A stretch of 64,000 nt of DNA, taken from contig NZ_JARGER010000043.1 of assembly GCF_029210375.1 (NCBI RefSeq), positions 496,001 to 560,000 on the forward strand, written 5' to 3'. The notes below the pieces were generated by a model that had not been told where the DNA came from, did no database searches, and worked only from the letters and a program-made list of their open reading frames with translations. The position numbers and the translations under genes are program-made. Shown here one piece after another: positions 16,731-24,125 of this stretch (positions are counted from its first letter, which is position 1; the number at the start of each line of letters is the position of its first letter). This stretch comes from Nocardioides sp. YIM 152315. Its GTDB lineage: Bacteria; Actinomycetota; Actinomycetes; Propionibacteriales; Nocardioidaceae.

Positions 16731-17615
16731 GTGACGCCCCCGGAGCGCAGACCGCGACCGCTGAACCTGCAGCTGCGGTCGACGCTGGCCGGCGAGGCGG
16801 CGGCCGCCTCCGCCGAGGTCGAGTCCGCGCTGACGCCCCCGCTGGACCCCGGGGCCGCGGCCTTCTTCGACGTCGACAACACCGTGATGCAGGGCGCGAG
16901 CATCTTCCACCTCGCCCGCGGACTGCACCGACGCCGGTTCTTCACCACCCGGGAGATCCTCGGCGCCGCCTGGAAGCAGGCCTACTTCCGGGTGGTCGGC
17001 GTCGAGGACCCCGATCACGTCGCCGACGCCCGGTCCTCGGCGCTCGGCTTCATCGCCGGTCACACGGTCGCCGAGCTCCAGTCGCTGGGCGAGGAGATCT
17101 TCGAGGAGGGCATGGCCCACCGGATCTGGCCGGGCACCCGCGCGCTCGCGCAGCTGCACCTCGACGAGGGCCAGCGCGTGTGGCTGGTGACGGCCGCCCC
17201 GATCGAGATCGCGCAGATCATCTCCCGCCGACTCGGGCTCACCGGCGCTCTCGGCACCGTCGCCGAGCACGTCGACGGGGTCTACACGGGCCGGCTCGTC
17301 GGCGACCTGCTGCACGGGCCGGCCAAGGGCGAGGCGGTCAGGGCGCTGGCGGTGCGCGAGGGCCTCGACCTGAGGCGCTGCTCGGCGTACTCCGACTCCT
17401 ACAACGACCTGCCGATGCTCTCCCTGGTCGGCGACCCGTGTGCGATCAACCCGGACGCCAGGCTCCGCCATCACGCCCGCGAGCAGGGCTGGCGGATCCG
17501 CGACTACCGCACGGGCCGCAAGGCGCTGCGCATCGGCATCGCCGCAGGGGCGGTCGCTGGAGCCGCGACGGGCACCGTCGCCGCCGGAGTGGCGCTGCGC
17601 GGACGACGGCACTGA
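16731..17615 (+). CDS. HAD-IB family hydrolase (SerB/CicA-like phosphatase) with C-terminal hydrophobic tail
   Basis: 294 residues. HAD motif I AAFFDVDNTVMQG (DxDNT), motif II VWLVTAAP, and motif III/IV AKGEAVRAL and YSDSYNDLPML. This is the HAD-IB phosphoserine-phosphatase-like group found beside the bldN locus in streptomycetes. The C terminus has a hydrophobic Gly/Ala-rich stretch (IGIAAGAVAGAATGTVAAGVAL) that may be a membrane anchor. Some family members are fused to acyltransferases, so a phospholipid substrate is possible. GTG start is supported by the leaderless-type -10. Confidence 0.87.
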   Translation: MTPPERRPRPLNLQLRSTLAGEAAAASAEVESALTPPLDPGAAAFFDVDNTVMQGASIFHLARGLHRRRFFTTREILGAAWKQAYFRVVGVEDPDHVADARSSALGFIAGHTVAELQSLGEEIFEEGMAHRIWPGTRALAQLHLDEGQRVWLVTAAPIEIAQIISRRLGLTGALGTVAEHVDGVYTGRLVGDLLHGPAKGEAVRALAVREGLDLRRCSAYSDSYNDLPMLSLVGDPCAINPDARLRHHAREQGWRIRDYRTGRKALRIGIAAGAVAGAATGTVAAGVALRGRRH

Positions 17616-17679
17616 GGCCCCGGCCCAAACCCGGATCGCGGGTGACATGGACCACACCCATCCTTTGCCTACTGGCCGG

Positions 17680-17708
17680 TTCACACTGCCGTAACTCCTG
17701 TTTACGAT
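17680..17708 (+). promoter_or_regulatory. sigma70-type promoter for the BldN-type sigma gene
   Basis: TTCACA (17680-17685), 17-bp spacer, TACGAT (17703-17708): a good vegetative promoter match. The spacer contains CGTAAC (17690-17695), but no BldN-type -10 lies at the right distance. Confidence 0.5.
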
Positions 17709-17768
17709 GACCGGAGGCTCCCACTGCACGCGGTCTGGGGGAGCCGGTCTTGGGAGGGCTGTTCGACG

Positions 17769-18539
17769 ATGGCAGGAGACGTCCGCGACCAGGCGGGAGG
17801 GCTCGAGGCCCTGCGCCGACTCGTCGCCGAGGTGCTGCTCGCCGAGCGCCCGGTCGCCGTCGGAGCCCCGCTCGGACTCCTCGCGAGCGAGGCCGCGACG
17901 GACCGTTCCACCGGCGGCAGCAGCAGCCGCGGCTCCGGTGGGTACGACGACGCCGGGCTCGCCGCGTCATCGGAGGAGGACGAGGCCGAGCGCACCCGAC
18001 TGATCGCGCTGGTGGAGCTCGCGCGGCAGGGCGACGCCGATGCGTTCGGGATGCTCTACGACCACTACCACGGCTCGGTCTACCGGTTCCTCTTCTACCG
18101 GACCCGCTCGTCCACGCTGGCCGAGGACCTGACGTCGGAGACGTTCTTCCGCGCGCTGCGGAGCATGAACAACTTCCGCTGGCAGGGCAAGGACTTCGGC
18201 GCCTGGTTGATGACGATCGCGCGCAACCTCACCACCGACCACTTCAAGGCCGGCCGCACCCGTCTCGAGCTCACGACCGAGGACATGAGCCTCCACGACG
18301 ACGCGACCGACGGCCCCGAGGGCACCGTGATCGCGGGCCTCACCAACGAGATCCTGATGCAGGCGCTCACCGAGCTGCCGGCCGAGCAGCGGGACTGCCT
18401 GGTGATGCGCTTCCTGCAGGGCATGAGCATCGCCGAGACCGCCGCGGTCCTGGGCCGCAGCGACGGCGCGGTCAAGCAGCTGCAGCTGCGCGGGGTGCGC
18501 AACCTCGCCAAGCTGATGCCGGAAGGGCTGCGGGACTGA
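17769..18539 (+). CDS. bldN: BldN-type ECF RNA polymerase sigma factor with N-terminal extension
   Basis: 256 residues. An approximately 75-residue N-terminal extension (GGLEALRRLVAEVLLAERP then low-complexity Ser/Gly) precedes region 2 (DADAFGMLYDHYHGSVYRFL, DLTSETFFRAL) and region 4 (ALTELPAEQRDCLVMRFLQG, SIAETAAVLGRSDGAVKQ). In Streptomyces, BldN has such a removable pro-sequence and lies beside rex-hem and an anti-sigma gene; the same order is seen here. ATG 17769 with GGGAGG upstream. It probably drives the CGTAAC-N16/17-CGTT promoters at 7530 and 18583. Confidence 0.85.
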   Translation: MAGDVRDQAGGLEALRRLVAEVLLAERPVAVGAPLGLLASEAATDRSTGGSSSRGSGGYDDAGLAASSEEDEAERTRLIALVELARQGDADAFGMLYDHYHGSVYRFLFYRTRSSTLAEDLTSETFFRALRSMNNFRWQGKDFGAWLMTIARNLTTDHFKAGRTRLELTTEDMSLHDDATDGPEGTVIAGLTNEILMQALTELPAEQRDCLVMRFLQGMSIAETAAVLGRSDGAVKQLQLRGVRNLAKLMPEGLRD

Positions 18540-18582
18540 TGGCGCGCCGCGACGAAATCGTTTACGTCCCCCGTGGGGTCGG

Positions 18583-18611
18583 CGTAACTCCGCCGGTTCC
18601 CCCGTCGTTGG
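18583..18611 (+). promoter_or_regulatory. BldN-type (ECF) promoter before the rsbN-like gene
   Basis: CGTAAC (18583-18588), 17-bp spacer, CGTTGG (18606-18611), then 7 nt to ATG 18619, so the transcript would be leaderless or nearly so. It matches the recalled sigma-BldN consensus apart from a 1-bp longer spacer and the last base. Implies feedback from sigma factor to its partner. Confidence 0.55.
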
Positions 18612-18618
18612 AGTCGAC

Positions 18619-19899
18619 ATGACATGGGGGAACCGGGCGCGACGGCGCGCCGAGGAGTTCGCCGCCCTGGTCGAGCGATCCTCGACGGGCGAGCGGACCG
18701 ATGCTGCAGCCACCCGCGACTCGGAGCTGCTGGAGCTCGTCGGCTCCTTGCGAGCGGTTCCCGCACCGGAGCCGCGGCCGGAGTTCGTGGCCGACCTGCG
18801 CGCCCGGCTCATGACCGAGGCCGAGACCGCGCTGGTGCCCGACGACCTCTCGAAGCTCCGGCTCCCGGCCCGCCGTACCGCGCGGGAGCGGCGCCTCGCG
18901 GCGGTCGTCGGCGGGTTGGCGATCGCCGGCGCCACGGCCTCCGTCGCGGTCGCGGCGCAGTCCGCGCTCCCCGGTGAGTCCCTCTACCCGATCAAGCGGG
19001 TCATCGAGTCCGCGCACGCCAACCTGTCGCCCGGCGAGGCCAGCAAGGGCAGCATCGAGCTCGCCGGCGCCACCGACCGCCTCGAGGAGGCAGCGGCGCT
19101 GGCGACGTCGGACGACCTCGGCGCGCACGCGCGCGTCGCACCGACCCTCGCCACGTTCAGCGACCAGGCGACGCGCGGTGCCGACCTGTTGTTCGCCGAC
19201 TACGCGCACAGCGGCCGCGAGGCGTCGATCGTCAAGCTGCGCGACTTCGCCTCGGGCAGCCTCACGCGGCTGGAGGACCTCGAGCCGCAGGTGCCCGCCG
19301 ACGCCCGCGACGAGCTCATCGCCGCCGCCAACGTGGTCGCCCAGATCGACGCCGAGGCGGCCCAGCAGTGTCCCGACTGCGGCGGCACGCCGATCGAGGC
19401 GTTCCCGCCGTCGCTGACCGCGGCCGCGCCCGTCGAGCTCCCCACGGTCCCGGCGACCGCGCAGGAGCCCCGCGGATCCCGCGGCGACGGCGACGAGCAG
19501 GACGAGGCGCGGCCGGGCAAGGGGACGGACGGCGACCCCCGGGGCGACCGGGGCGCCGAGGACAGCACCGGCACCGACCTCCCGGACGTCGGCGGCGACG
19601 TCCCGCCGGGCAGCGTGCTCGACCCGACCACCGCCCCGAGCCCGACCGCCTCGCCCACGCGCGGCACCAACCCCGTCAAGGCGCTGACCGAAGGTCTCAC
19701 CGGCGTCCTCACCGGGGGCGCGACCGCGAGCAGCCCGGCGTCGAGCGGTGGCGGCACCGGCACCACTCCCACGACCGGCCCGCTGACGGGGGCCGTCACC
19801 GGGACGGTGACCGGGACCGTCGAGGGCGTCACCGAGATCCTCCAGGGGGTGCTCGACCCGATCACCGGCGCGCTCCTGCCGCCGCCACCGCAGCAGTAG
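18619..19899 (+). CDS. DUF5667-domain membrane protein, RsbN-like anti-sigma candidate
   Basis: 426 residues. Cytoplasmic N terminus (about 1-95) is rich in acidic residues (EEFAALVERSSTGERTDAA) and could bind sigma. One transmembrane helix lies near 96-117 (LAAVVGGLAIAGATASVAVAAQ), then the DUF5667 segment (PGESLYPIKRVIESAHANL). The long Pro/Gly/Thr-rich extracytoplasmic tail includes a CPDCGG motif and repeated TGTVTG-like sequence. It is directly downstream of the BldN-type sigma gene, like rsbN in Streptomyces; the anti-sigma role is inferred from position and layout. ATG 18619 follows a BldN-type promoter. Confidence 0.75.
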   Translation: MTWGNRARRRAEEFAALVERSSTGERTDAAATRDSELLELVGSLRAVPAPEPRPEFVADLRARLMTEAETALVPDDLSKLRLPARRTARERRLAAVVGGLAIAGATASVAVAAQSALPGESLYPIKRVIESAHANLSPGEASKGSIELAGATDRLEEAAALATSDDLGAHARVAPTLATFSDQATRGADLLFADYAHSGREASIVKLRDFASGSLTRLEDLEPQVPADARDELIAAANVVAQIDAEAAQQCPDCGGTPIEAFPPSLTAAAPVELPTVPATAQEPRGSRGDGDEQDEARPGKGTDGDPRGDRGAEDSTGTDLPDVGGDVPPGSVLDPTTAPSPTASPTRGTNPVKALTEGLTGVLTGGATASSPASSGGGTGTTPTTGPLTGAVTGTVTGTVEGVTEILQGVLDPITGALLPPPPQQ

Positions 19900-19927
19900 C
19901 CGGCCTGCGAGGCCCGCGCGCGTCGCG

Positions 19928-21067
19928 TCAGCGGAAGACGGACTGACGCTGCATGAGCAGCGAGTAGAGGGTCTGCTGGATGGTCTCGCGGACCTGGTCG
20001 GTCACGTTGAAGACCAGCATCGGGTCCTCGGCGGCGCCGGCGTCGAACTCGTCGGTGCGGATCGGCTCGCCGAACTCCAGCAGCCACTTCGACGGGAGCG
20101 GCACGAGACCGAGAGGCCCGAGCACCGGGAAGAACGGCGTGATCGGGATGTACGGCACGCCCAGCAGCCGGGCCAGCGAGGGCAGGTTGCCGACGAGCGG
20201 GTAGATCTCCTCGGCGCCGACGACCGAGAGCGGGACGATCGGGACACCGGTGCGGACCGCCGCGGCGACGAACCCGCCGCGGCCGAACCGCTGGAGCTTG
20301 TAGCGCTCGGCATACGGCTTGCCGATCCCCTTGAAGCCCTCGGGCCAGACACCCACCAGCTCTCCGTTGCGGAGCATCCGCTCGGCGTCCTCGTGGCACG
20401 CGAGAGTGGCGCCGCTGCGGCGCGCCATCGAGCTGACGAACGGCAGGCGGAAGACCAGGTCGGCGCCGAGCGGGCGCAGGAACCGCCCCGTGTGGTCGTG
20501 GATGGACACCATCGTCATCAGCCCGTCGACCGGGATGGTGCCGGAGTGGTTGGAGACCACGAGCGCGCCGCCGTCGGCGGGTAGGTTCTCAATCCCGCGC
20601 ACCTCGATGCGGAACCACTTCTGCGCGATGGGACGCAGCGCCGACATCAGGAAGCGCTCGGTGACCTCCCGGTCGAAGCCGTACTCGTCGACGGTGTAGT
20701 CGCCGGTGACCCGGCGACGCAGGAACGCCAGGAACCGCGCCAGCTGCGGCTCCCAGTCGTCGCCGAACACGTCGACGGCGGCGTGCTGGAAGGCCGTCAG
20801 CCAGTCGGCCGCCGGGATCCCTTGCGTGGGTGCCGGCTCCTCGACCGGCTCGTCCGTCGGCTCGGGTCGGGGCGCCGCCTTCGGGGCCTGCTCCTTGGAC
20901 GCCTGCTTCTTCGAGGCTGGCTTCTTCGAGGCTGGGTTCTTCGAGGCTGGCCTCTTCGGGGCTGGCTTGTGCGGGGCGAGGCCACGCGCCGCCGAGGAGG
21001 GCTGGGTGCCGGTGCCGCGGCCCTGGCGGCCGCGGGTGCCGATCGGGATGATCTCGGCGTCACCCAC
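19928..21067 (-). CDS. 1-acyl-glycerol-3-phosphate acyltransferase family protein with Lys/Ala/Pro repeat N terminus
   Basis: 379 residues. Residues 1-90 are low complexity with a PASKK pentapeptide repeat. Residues about 130-375 are a PlsC-type domain: VVSNHSGTIPVDGLM (NH-x5-D active site), VWPEGFKGIGKPYAERYKLQRFGRGG, VPIVPLSVVGAEE. Homologous in position to M. tuberculosis Rv0502. Acyl donor and acceptor are unknown. Its start overlaps the upstream epimerase-like gene by 8 bp, so the two are probably co-translated. Confidence 0.86.
   Translation of the reverse strand: MGDAEIIPIGTRGRQGRGTGTQPSSAARGLAPHKPAPKRPASKNPASKKPASKKQASKEQAPKAAPRPEPTDEPVEEPAPTQGIPAADWLTAFQHAAVDVFGDDWEPQLARFLAFLRRRVTGDYTVDEYGFDREVTERFLMSALRPIAQKWFRIEVRGIENLPADGGALVVSNHSGTIPVDGLMTMVSIHDHTGRFLRPLGADLVFRLPFVSSMARRSGATLACHEDAERMLRNGELVGVWPEGFKGIGKPYAERYKLQRFGRGGFVAAAVRTGVPIVPLSVVGAEEIYPLVGNLPSLARLLGVPYIPITPFFPVLGPLGLVPLPSKWLLEFGEPIRTDEFDAGAAEDPMLVFNVTDQVRETIQQTLYSLLMQRQSVFR
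20890..20964. repeat. 15-bp tandem repeat in the acyltransferase N terminus
   Basis: Five consecutive 15-bp units starting at 20890, 20905, 20920, 20935 and 20950 (core GCTTCTTCGAGGCTG) encode the PASKK repeat on the minus strand. The middle three are nearly identical, so slippage-type length variation is likely. Confidence 0.85.
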
Positions 21068-22109
21068 GGCGACCCCCGGCCGGGGTGGCGACAGGCTCCG
21101 ACAGGCGCTCGGCGAGGCCGGCCAGGGCGCGCTCCGCGCGGCCGCCGCCCGCGGGCGCGAGCGGCGCCGCGAAGTCAGCGAAGGCGCCCGCGGTGGTGAA
21201 GGTCGGCTCGAAGCCGAGGTCGGTGCGCATCCGGGTCGTGTCGACGCCGCGGCCGTAGGTGAGGAATGCCGTCTGCTCGGGCGAGAAGTCCGCCAGCCGC
21301 GCGGAGCGCAGGGTCGAGCCGACGTTGCCGACCGCGAACGACGGGAGCGGGACCGTCGGGTGGCGCAGCCGCCGCAACGCCTGCGACAGCATCAGGATGC
21401 CGTCGCCGGCGACGTTGAAGGTGCCGGGGACGTCGCTGCGGGTCGCGTGCAGCAGCACGTCCAGGAGGTCCTGCTCGTGCAGGAACTGCAGGCGCGCGTC
21501 GTGGCCGAGCACGGTCGGGATGACCGGCAGCCGGAAGTAGGACGTGATCGGGCTGGTGACGTGCGGCCCGATGACGTTGGCCGCGCGCAGCAGGGTGACG
21601 CGCACGTCGGGGCGCCGGCGGGCGAACCCGCGGACGTACCCCTCGATCTCGGCGACGTCCTTGGCGTAGCCGGAGCGCGGCGCGCGGCGAGGCTCCATGT
21701 CCTCGGTGAACATGGCGGGGTCGCGGCTGCTCGCGCCGTAGACCGTCGTCGTCGACTTCACGACGAGCGTGCGGAGGCCGGGCGCCTTCTGGCACGCCGC
21801 CAGGAGCTGCATCGTCCCGATGACGTTGAGCTCCTTCATCGTGTGACGACCCCCGGCGCTGCCCGGGGTCGAGATCACGCTCATGTGGACGACGGTGTCG
21901 ACGTCCTCCTTGACGATGACCTTGGCGATGACGGGGTTGCGGATGTCCGCGCGGACGAACGAGACGTCGCCGATGTCGCCGCGGGGCGGCACGACGTCGA
22001 CGCCGATGACCCGCGCGACACCCGGGTCTGCCGCAGCAGCGCGCGCGAACCTCCGGCCGAGGTCACGCGAGACCCCGGTGACGAGGACGACCGTGCCGGC
22101 GCTGCCCAT
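21060..22109 (-). CDS. NAD-dependent epimerase/dehydratase family protein lacking a normal YxxxK
   Basis: 349 residues. Extended-SDR Rossmann fold: VVLVTGVSRDLGRRFA nucleotide motif, VVHMSVIST, KSTTTVYG. At the catalytic position the sequence is RSGYAKDVAEIEGY, which lacks Tyr-x-x-x-Lys spacing. It corresponds to M. tuberculosis Rv0501 (annotated galE2), which also sits between the acyltransferase and bS22 genes. A true sugar epimerase role is doubtful. Start ATG/GTG at 22109, 19 bp after the bS22 stop. Confidence 0.83.
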   Translation of the reverse strand: MGSAGTVVLVTGVSRDLGRRFARAAAADPGVARVIGVDVVPPRGDIGDVSFVRADIRNPVIAKVIVKEDVDTVVHMSVISTPGSAGGRHTMKELNVIGTMQLLAACQKAPGLRTLVVKSTTTVYGASSRDPAMFTEDMEPRRAPRSGYAKDVAEIEGYVRGFARRRPDVRVTLLRAANVIGPHVTSPITSYFRLPVIPTVLGHDARLQFLHEQDLLDVLLHATRSDVPGTFNVAGDGILMLSQALRRLRHPTVPLPSFAVGNVGSTLRSARLADFSPEQTAFLTYGRGVDTTRMRTDLGFEPTFTTAGAFADFAAPLAPAGGGRAERALAGLAERLSEPVATPAGGRRG

Positions 22110-22128
22110 GCGACGACGAGCGCGAGGC

Positions 22129-22230
22129 CTACTTGCCGAGCTTGCGACGCTGGACGCGCGTCTTCTTCAGCAGCTTGCGGTGCTTCTTCTTGGCCATGCG
22201 CTTGCGCCGCTTCTTGATGACAGAACCCAC
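22129..22230 (-). CDS. small ribosomal protein bS22 (AURKAIP1/COX24 domain)
   Basis: 33-residue strongly basic peptide: VGSVIKKRRKRMAKKKHRKL continuing LKKTRVQRRKLGK. It is nearly identical to the mycobacterial small-subunit protein bS22 (Rv0500B-type). GTG start at 22230 with AAAGG about 10 nt upstream. A TAGGCT hexamer at 22288-22293 (minus strand) is a possible -10. Same neighbours as in Mycobacterium. Confidence 0.92.
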   Translation of the reverse strand: MGSVIKKRRKRMAKKKHRKLLKKTRVQRRKLGK

Positions 22231-22368
22231 AGGGAAACCTTTCGACAGCCGTACCGCCGCCCCCGGACGGACCCGGCGGACCGGCCCAGCCTATCCGGGC
22301 GCGCCCGCTCGGCAGAATCGACCGGTTCTCCCGGACCGCGGAGCCCGGCGCGGTCGGCTCGGTCCGGC

Positions 22369-22572
22369 TCAGCCGGCGCTGTAGAAGCTCTTGCGCAGGT
22401 ACTCGTCGACGTCCGACTCGAGGACGCGGAACGAACGACCGACCCGGACCGCCGGCAGGTCGCCGCCGTGGACGAGCCGGTAGACGGTCATCTTGGAGAC
22501 CCGCATCATCGCCGCCACCTCGGCGACGGTGAGGAACTTCGAGTCGTTGATGTCCCCGGAACTGGTAGCCAT
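22369..22572 (-). CDS. BldC/excisionase-type helix-turn-helix DNA-binding protein
   Basis: 67 residues. MerR-like winged HTH of the excisionase family: FLTVAEVAAMMRVSKMTVYR then VRVGRSFRVLESDVDEYLRKS. Equivalent to M. tuberculosis Rv0500A and to a BldC paralogue near bldN in Streptomyces. Probably a small transcription factor; targets unknown. ATG at 22572. About 190 bp upstream separate it from acuC and hold no other gene. A TATTCT hexamer within it could be a -10. Confidence 0.88.
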   Translation of the reverse strand: MATSSGDINDSKFLTVAEVAAMMRVSKMTVYRLVHGGDLPAVRVGRSFRVLESDVDEYLRKSFYSAG

Positions 22573-22763
22573 CGTGCACCGATTCTTTCTGTCGGACGCG
22601 CCACCGGCTTCCCCACCGGTGCTGACACGCGCCGTGCCTTGCGTGAGAATAGAGCCTGATGTGACTCGTGGGGAAGAGGTTCATCAAAGATGCGATCAGG
22701 ACGCGGCGTGTCCGCTTGCATCCGGGCGACGAACTCCTCCCGTGTAGTTCGCGGCCGTCGACC

Positions 22764-23963
22764 TCAGGGCATCGGGTCGAGTCCGTGCAGTGGGAACACC
22801 TCCATGCGGGTCGCGTGGATCGCCCGGTCGAGCCAGGCCTCGGGGTCGTAGCCGTCCCTCCAGTCACGGTACGCCGGGGTCCGCCCGTCGGTGAGCCGCA
22901 TCGGGGCGGCCCGGCCCAGCCGCTCCCGGACGTGCTCGCGCCAGGCGCCCGGGGTGTCCCGCGCTGGGTCGAGCGGCGCGCCGCTCACGATCGCCAGCAG
23001 GTGGCTCCAGGCGCGCGGCACCACGTCGACCAGCGCGTAGCCACCGCCACCGGTCGCGACCCAGCGGCCCTCGCACAGCTCGTGGGCGAGGTCGTGCAGC
23101 GCGAGGTACGCCGCGCGCTGACCGTCGACGGTGAGCATCAGGTGCGCGAGCGGATCCTCCGCGTGGGAGTCGCAGCCGTGCTGCGTGACGAGCACCTGGG
23201 GCCGGAACTCGCGCAGCAGCGGCGGCACCACGGCGTGGAAGGCGCGCAGCCAGCCGGCGTCCGCCGTGCCCGGTGGAAGCGCGACGTTCACGGCCGAGCC
23301 GAGCGCGTCCGGGCCACCGAGGTCGCGGGGGAAGCCCGTGCCCGGGAAGAGCATCTGGCCCGTCTCGTGCAGCGAGATCGTCAGCACCCGGGGGTCGTCC
23401 CAGAACACCCGCTCGACGCCGTCTCCGTGGTGGACGTCGAGGTCGACGTACGCGACCCGCTCCGCTCCCCGCTCGAGCAGGGAGCGGATGCCCACCGCGA
23501 CGTCGTTGTAGATGCAGAAGCCGCTGACCCGGTCGGGCATCGCGTGGTGCAGGCCGCCGGTGATGTTGGCGGCATGCATCGACTCGCCGCTCCAGACCTG
23601 TCCGAACGCCTCCACGCTCGCCCCGACGATGTGCGCCGCGGCCCGGTGCATGTCGCGGAAGACCGGGTTGTCGTCGGAGCCGAGCCCATGCGCCTCGTCG
23701 ACCGTCCCCGGGTTGCGACCGGCCCGCAGCACGGCCTCGATCAGCTCGGGACGGTGCACGGTCGAGATCACGTCGTCGCTCGCCATCGGCGCGGGTACGA
23801 CGCGCAGCCGGTCGCCGACGACGCCGAGCTCGGTCGCGAGCCGCATCGTCAGGTCCACCCGGAGCGGCGACATCGGGTGGTCGGGACCGAAGTCGTACTC
23901 CGTCAGGCTCTGGTCGAAGACGACCGTCGCCGGTCCGGAACACTCCACCGACGCCTGGGCCAT
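22764..23963 (-). CDS. acuC: AcuC-type histone deacetylase family protein
   Basis: 399 residues, zinc-dependent arginase/deacetylase fold. Catalytic region: GGLHHAM (paired His), YVDLDVHHGDGVE (zinc Asp and His), LTISLHETG, QHGCDSHAEDP (zinc Asp) and the transition-state Tyr in GGGGYALV. AcuC enzymes deacetylate acetyl-CoA synthetase and other lysines. ATG at 23963 with TAGCGT 7 nt upstream (leaderless). Divergent from the trp leader, with the two -10 boxes only 4 bp apart. Confidence 0.9.
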   Translation of the reverse strand: MAQASVECSGPATVVFDQSLTEYDFGPDHPMSPLRVDLTMRLATELGVVGDRLRVVPAPMASDDVISTVHRPELIEAVLRAGRNPGTVDEAHGLGSDDNPVFRDMHRAAAHIVGASVEAFGQVWSGESMHAANITGGLHHAMPDRVSGFCIYNDVAVGIRSLLERGAERVAYVDLDVHHGDGVERVFWDDPRVLTISLHETGQMLFPGTGFPRDLGGPDALGSAVNVALPPGTADAGWLRAFHAVVPPLLREFRPQVLVTQHGCDSHAEDPLAHLMLTVDGQRAAYLALHDLAHELCEGRWVATGGGGYALVDVVPRAWSHLLAIVSGAPLDPARDTPGAWREHVRERLGRAAPMRLTDGRTPAYRDWRDGYDPEAWLDRAIHATRMEVFPLHGLDPMP

Positions 23964-23970
23964 GTGACGG

Positions 23971-23986
23971 ACGCTACCGCTACGCT
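23971..23986. promoter_or_regulatory. face-to-face divergent leaderless promoters of acuC and the trpS leader
   Basis: Minus-strand TAGCGT (23976-23971) is 7 nt from the acuC ATG. Plus-strand TACGCT (23981-23986) is 6 nt from the leader-peptide GTG at 23993. The hexamers are separated by 4 bp, so RNA polymerase could hardly occupy both at once. Confidence 0.55.
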
Positions 23987-23992
23987 GGTCTC

Positions 23993-24031
23993 GTGCTGAT
24001 CGCCCGTACCTTCATCTGGTGGCCCGCCTGA
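23993..24031 (+). CDS. tryptophan leader peptide of the trpS attenuator
   Basis: 12-residue reading frame VLIARTFIWWPA with tandem Trp codons at 24017-24022, ending with TGA at 24029-24031. It starts 6 nt after a TACGCT hexamer and precedes mutually exclusive RNA hairpins and trpS. Trp codons are rare, so two in tandem at this place are strong evidence for ribosome-mediated attenuation. Confidence 0.8.
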   Translation: MLIARTFIWWPA

Positions 24032-24083
24032 CGGCGGCCCACCTCCCAGCACACCCTGCACACGGCCGCCCACGGGCGGCCGT
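24018..24083 (+). promoter_or_regulatory. ribosome-mediated tryptophan attenuator before trpS
   Basis: Segment 1 (24018-24028, covering the Trp codons) pairs with segment 2 (24033-24043) with one mismatch. Segment 2 GGCGGCC (24033-24039) can instead pair with segment 3 GGCCGCC (24064-24070). Segment 3 ACGGCCGCC (24062-24070) pairs perfectly with segment 4 GGCGGCCGT (24075-24083) as terminator. The U-tract is weak (TTCTC), as is common in high-GC actinobacteria. Stalling at Trp codons would free the 2:3 antiterminator. Confidence 0.78.
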
Positions 24084-24125
24084 TCTCGCGTGCCACCCGT
24101 GGGCTCTCACACCCCAGGAGATCCC

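Noticed and set aside
17690..17712. Third CGTAAC element upstream of the BldN-type sigma gene
   Set aside because: No CGTTGA-like -10 at 15-18 bp; the overlapping TTCACA-N17-TACGAT explains the region better.
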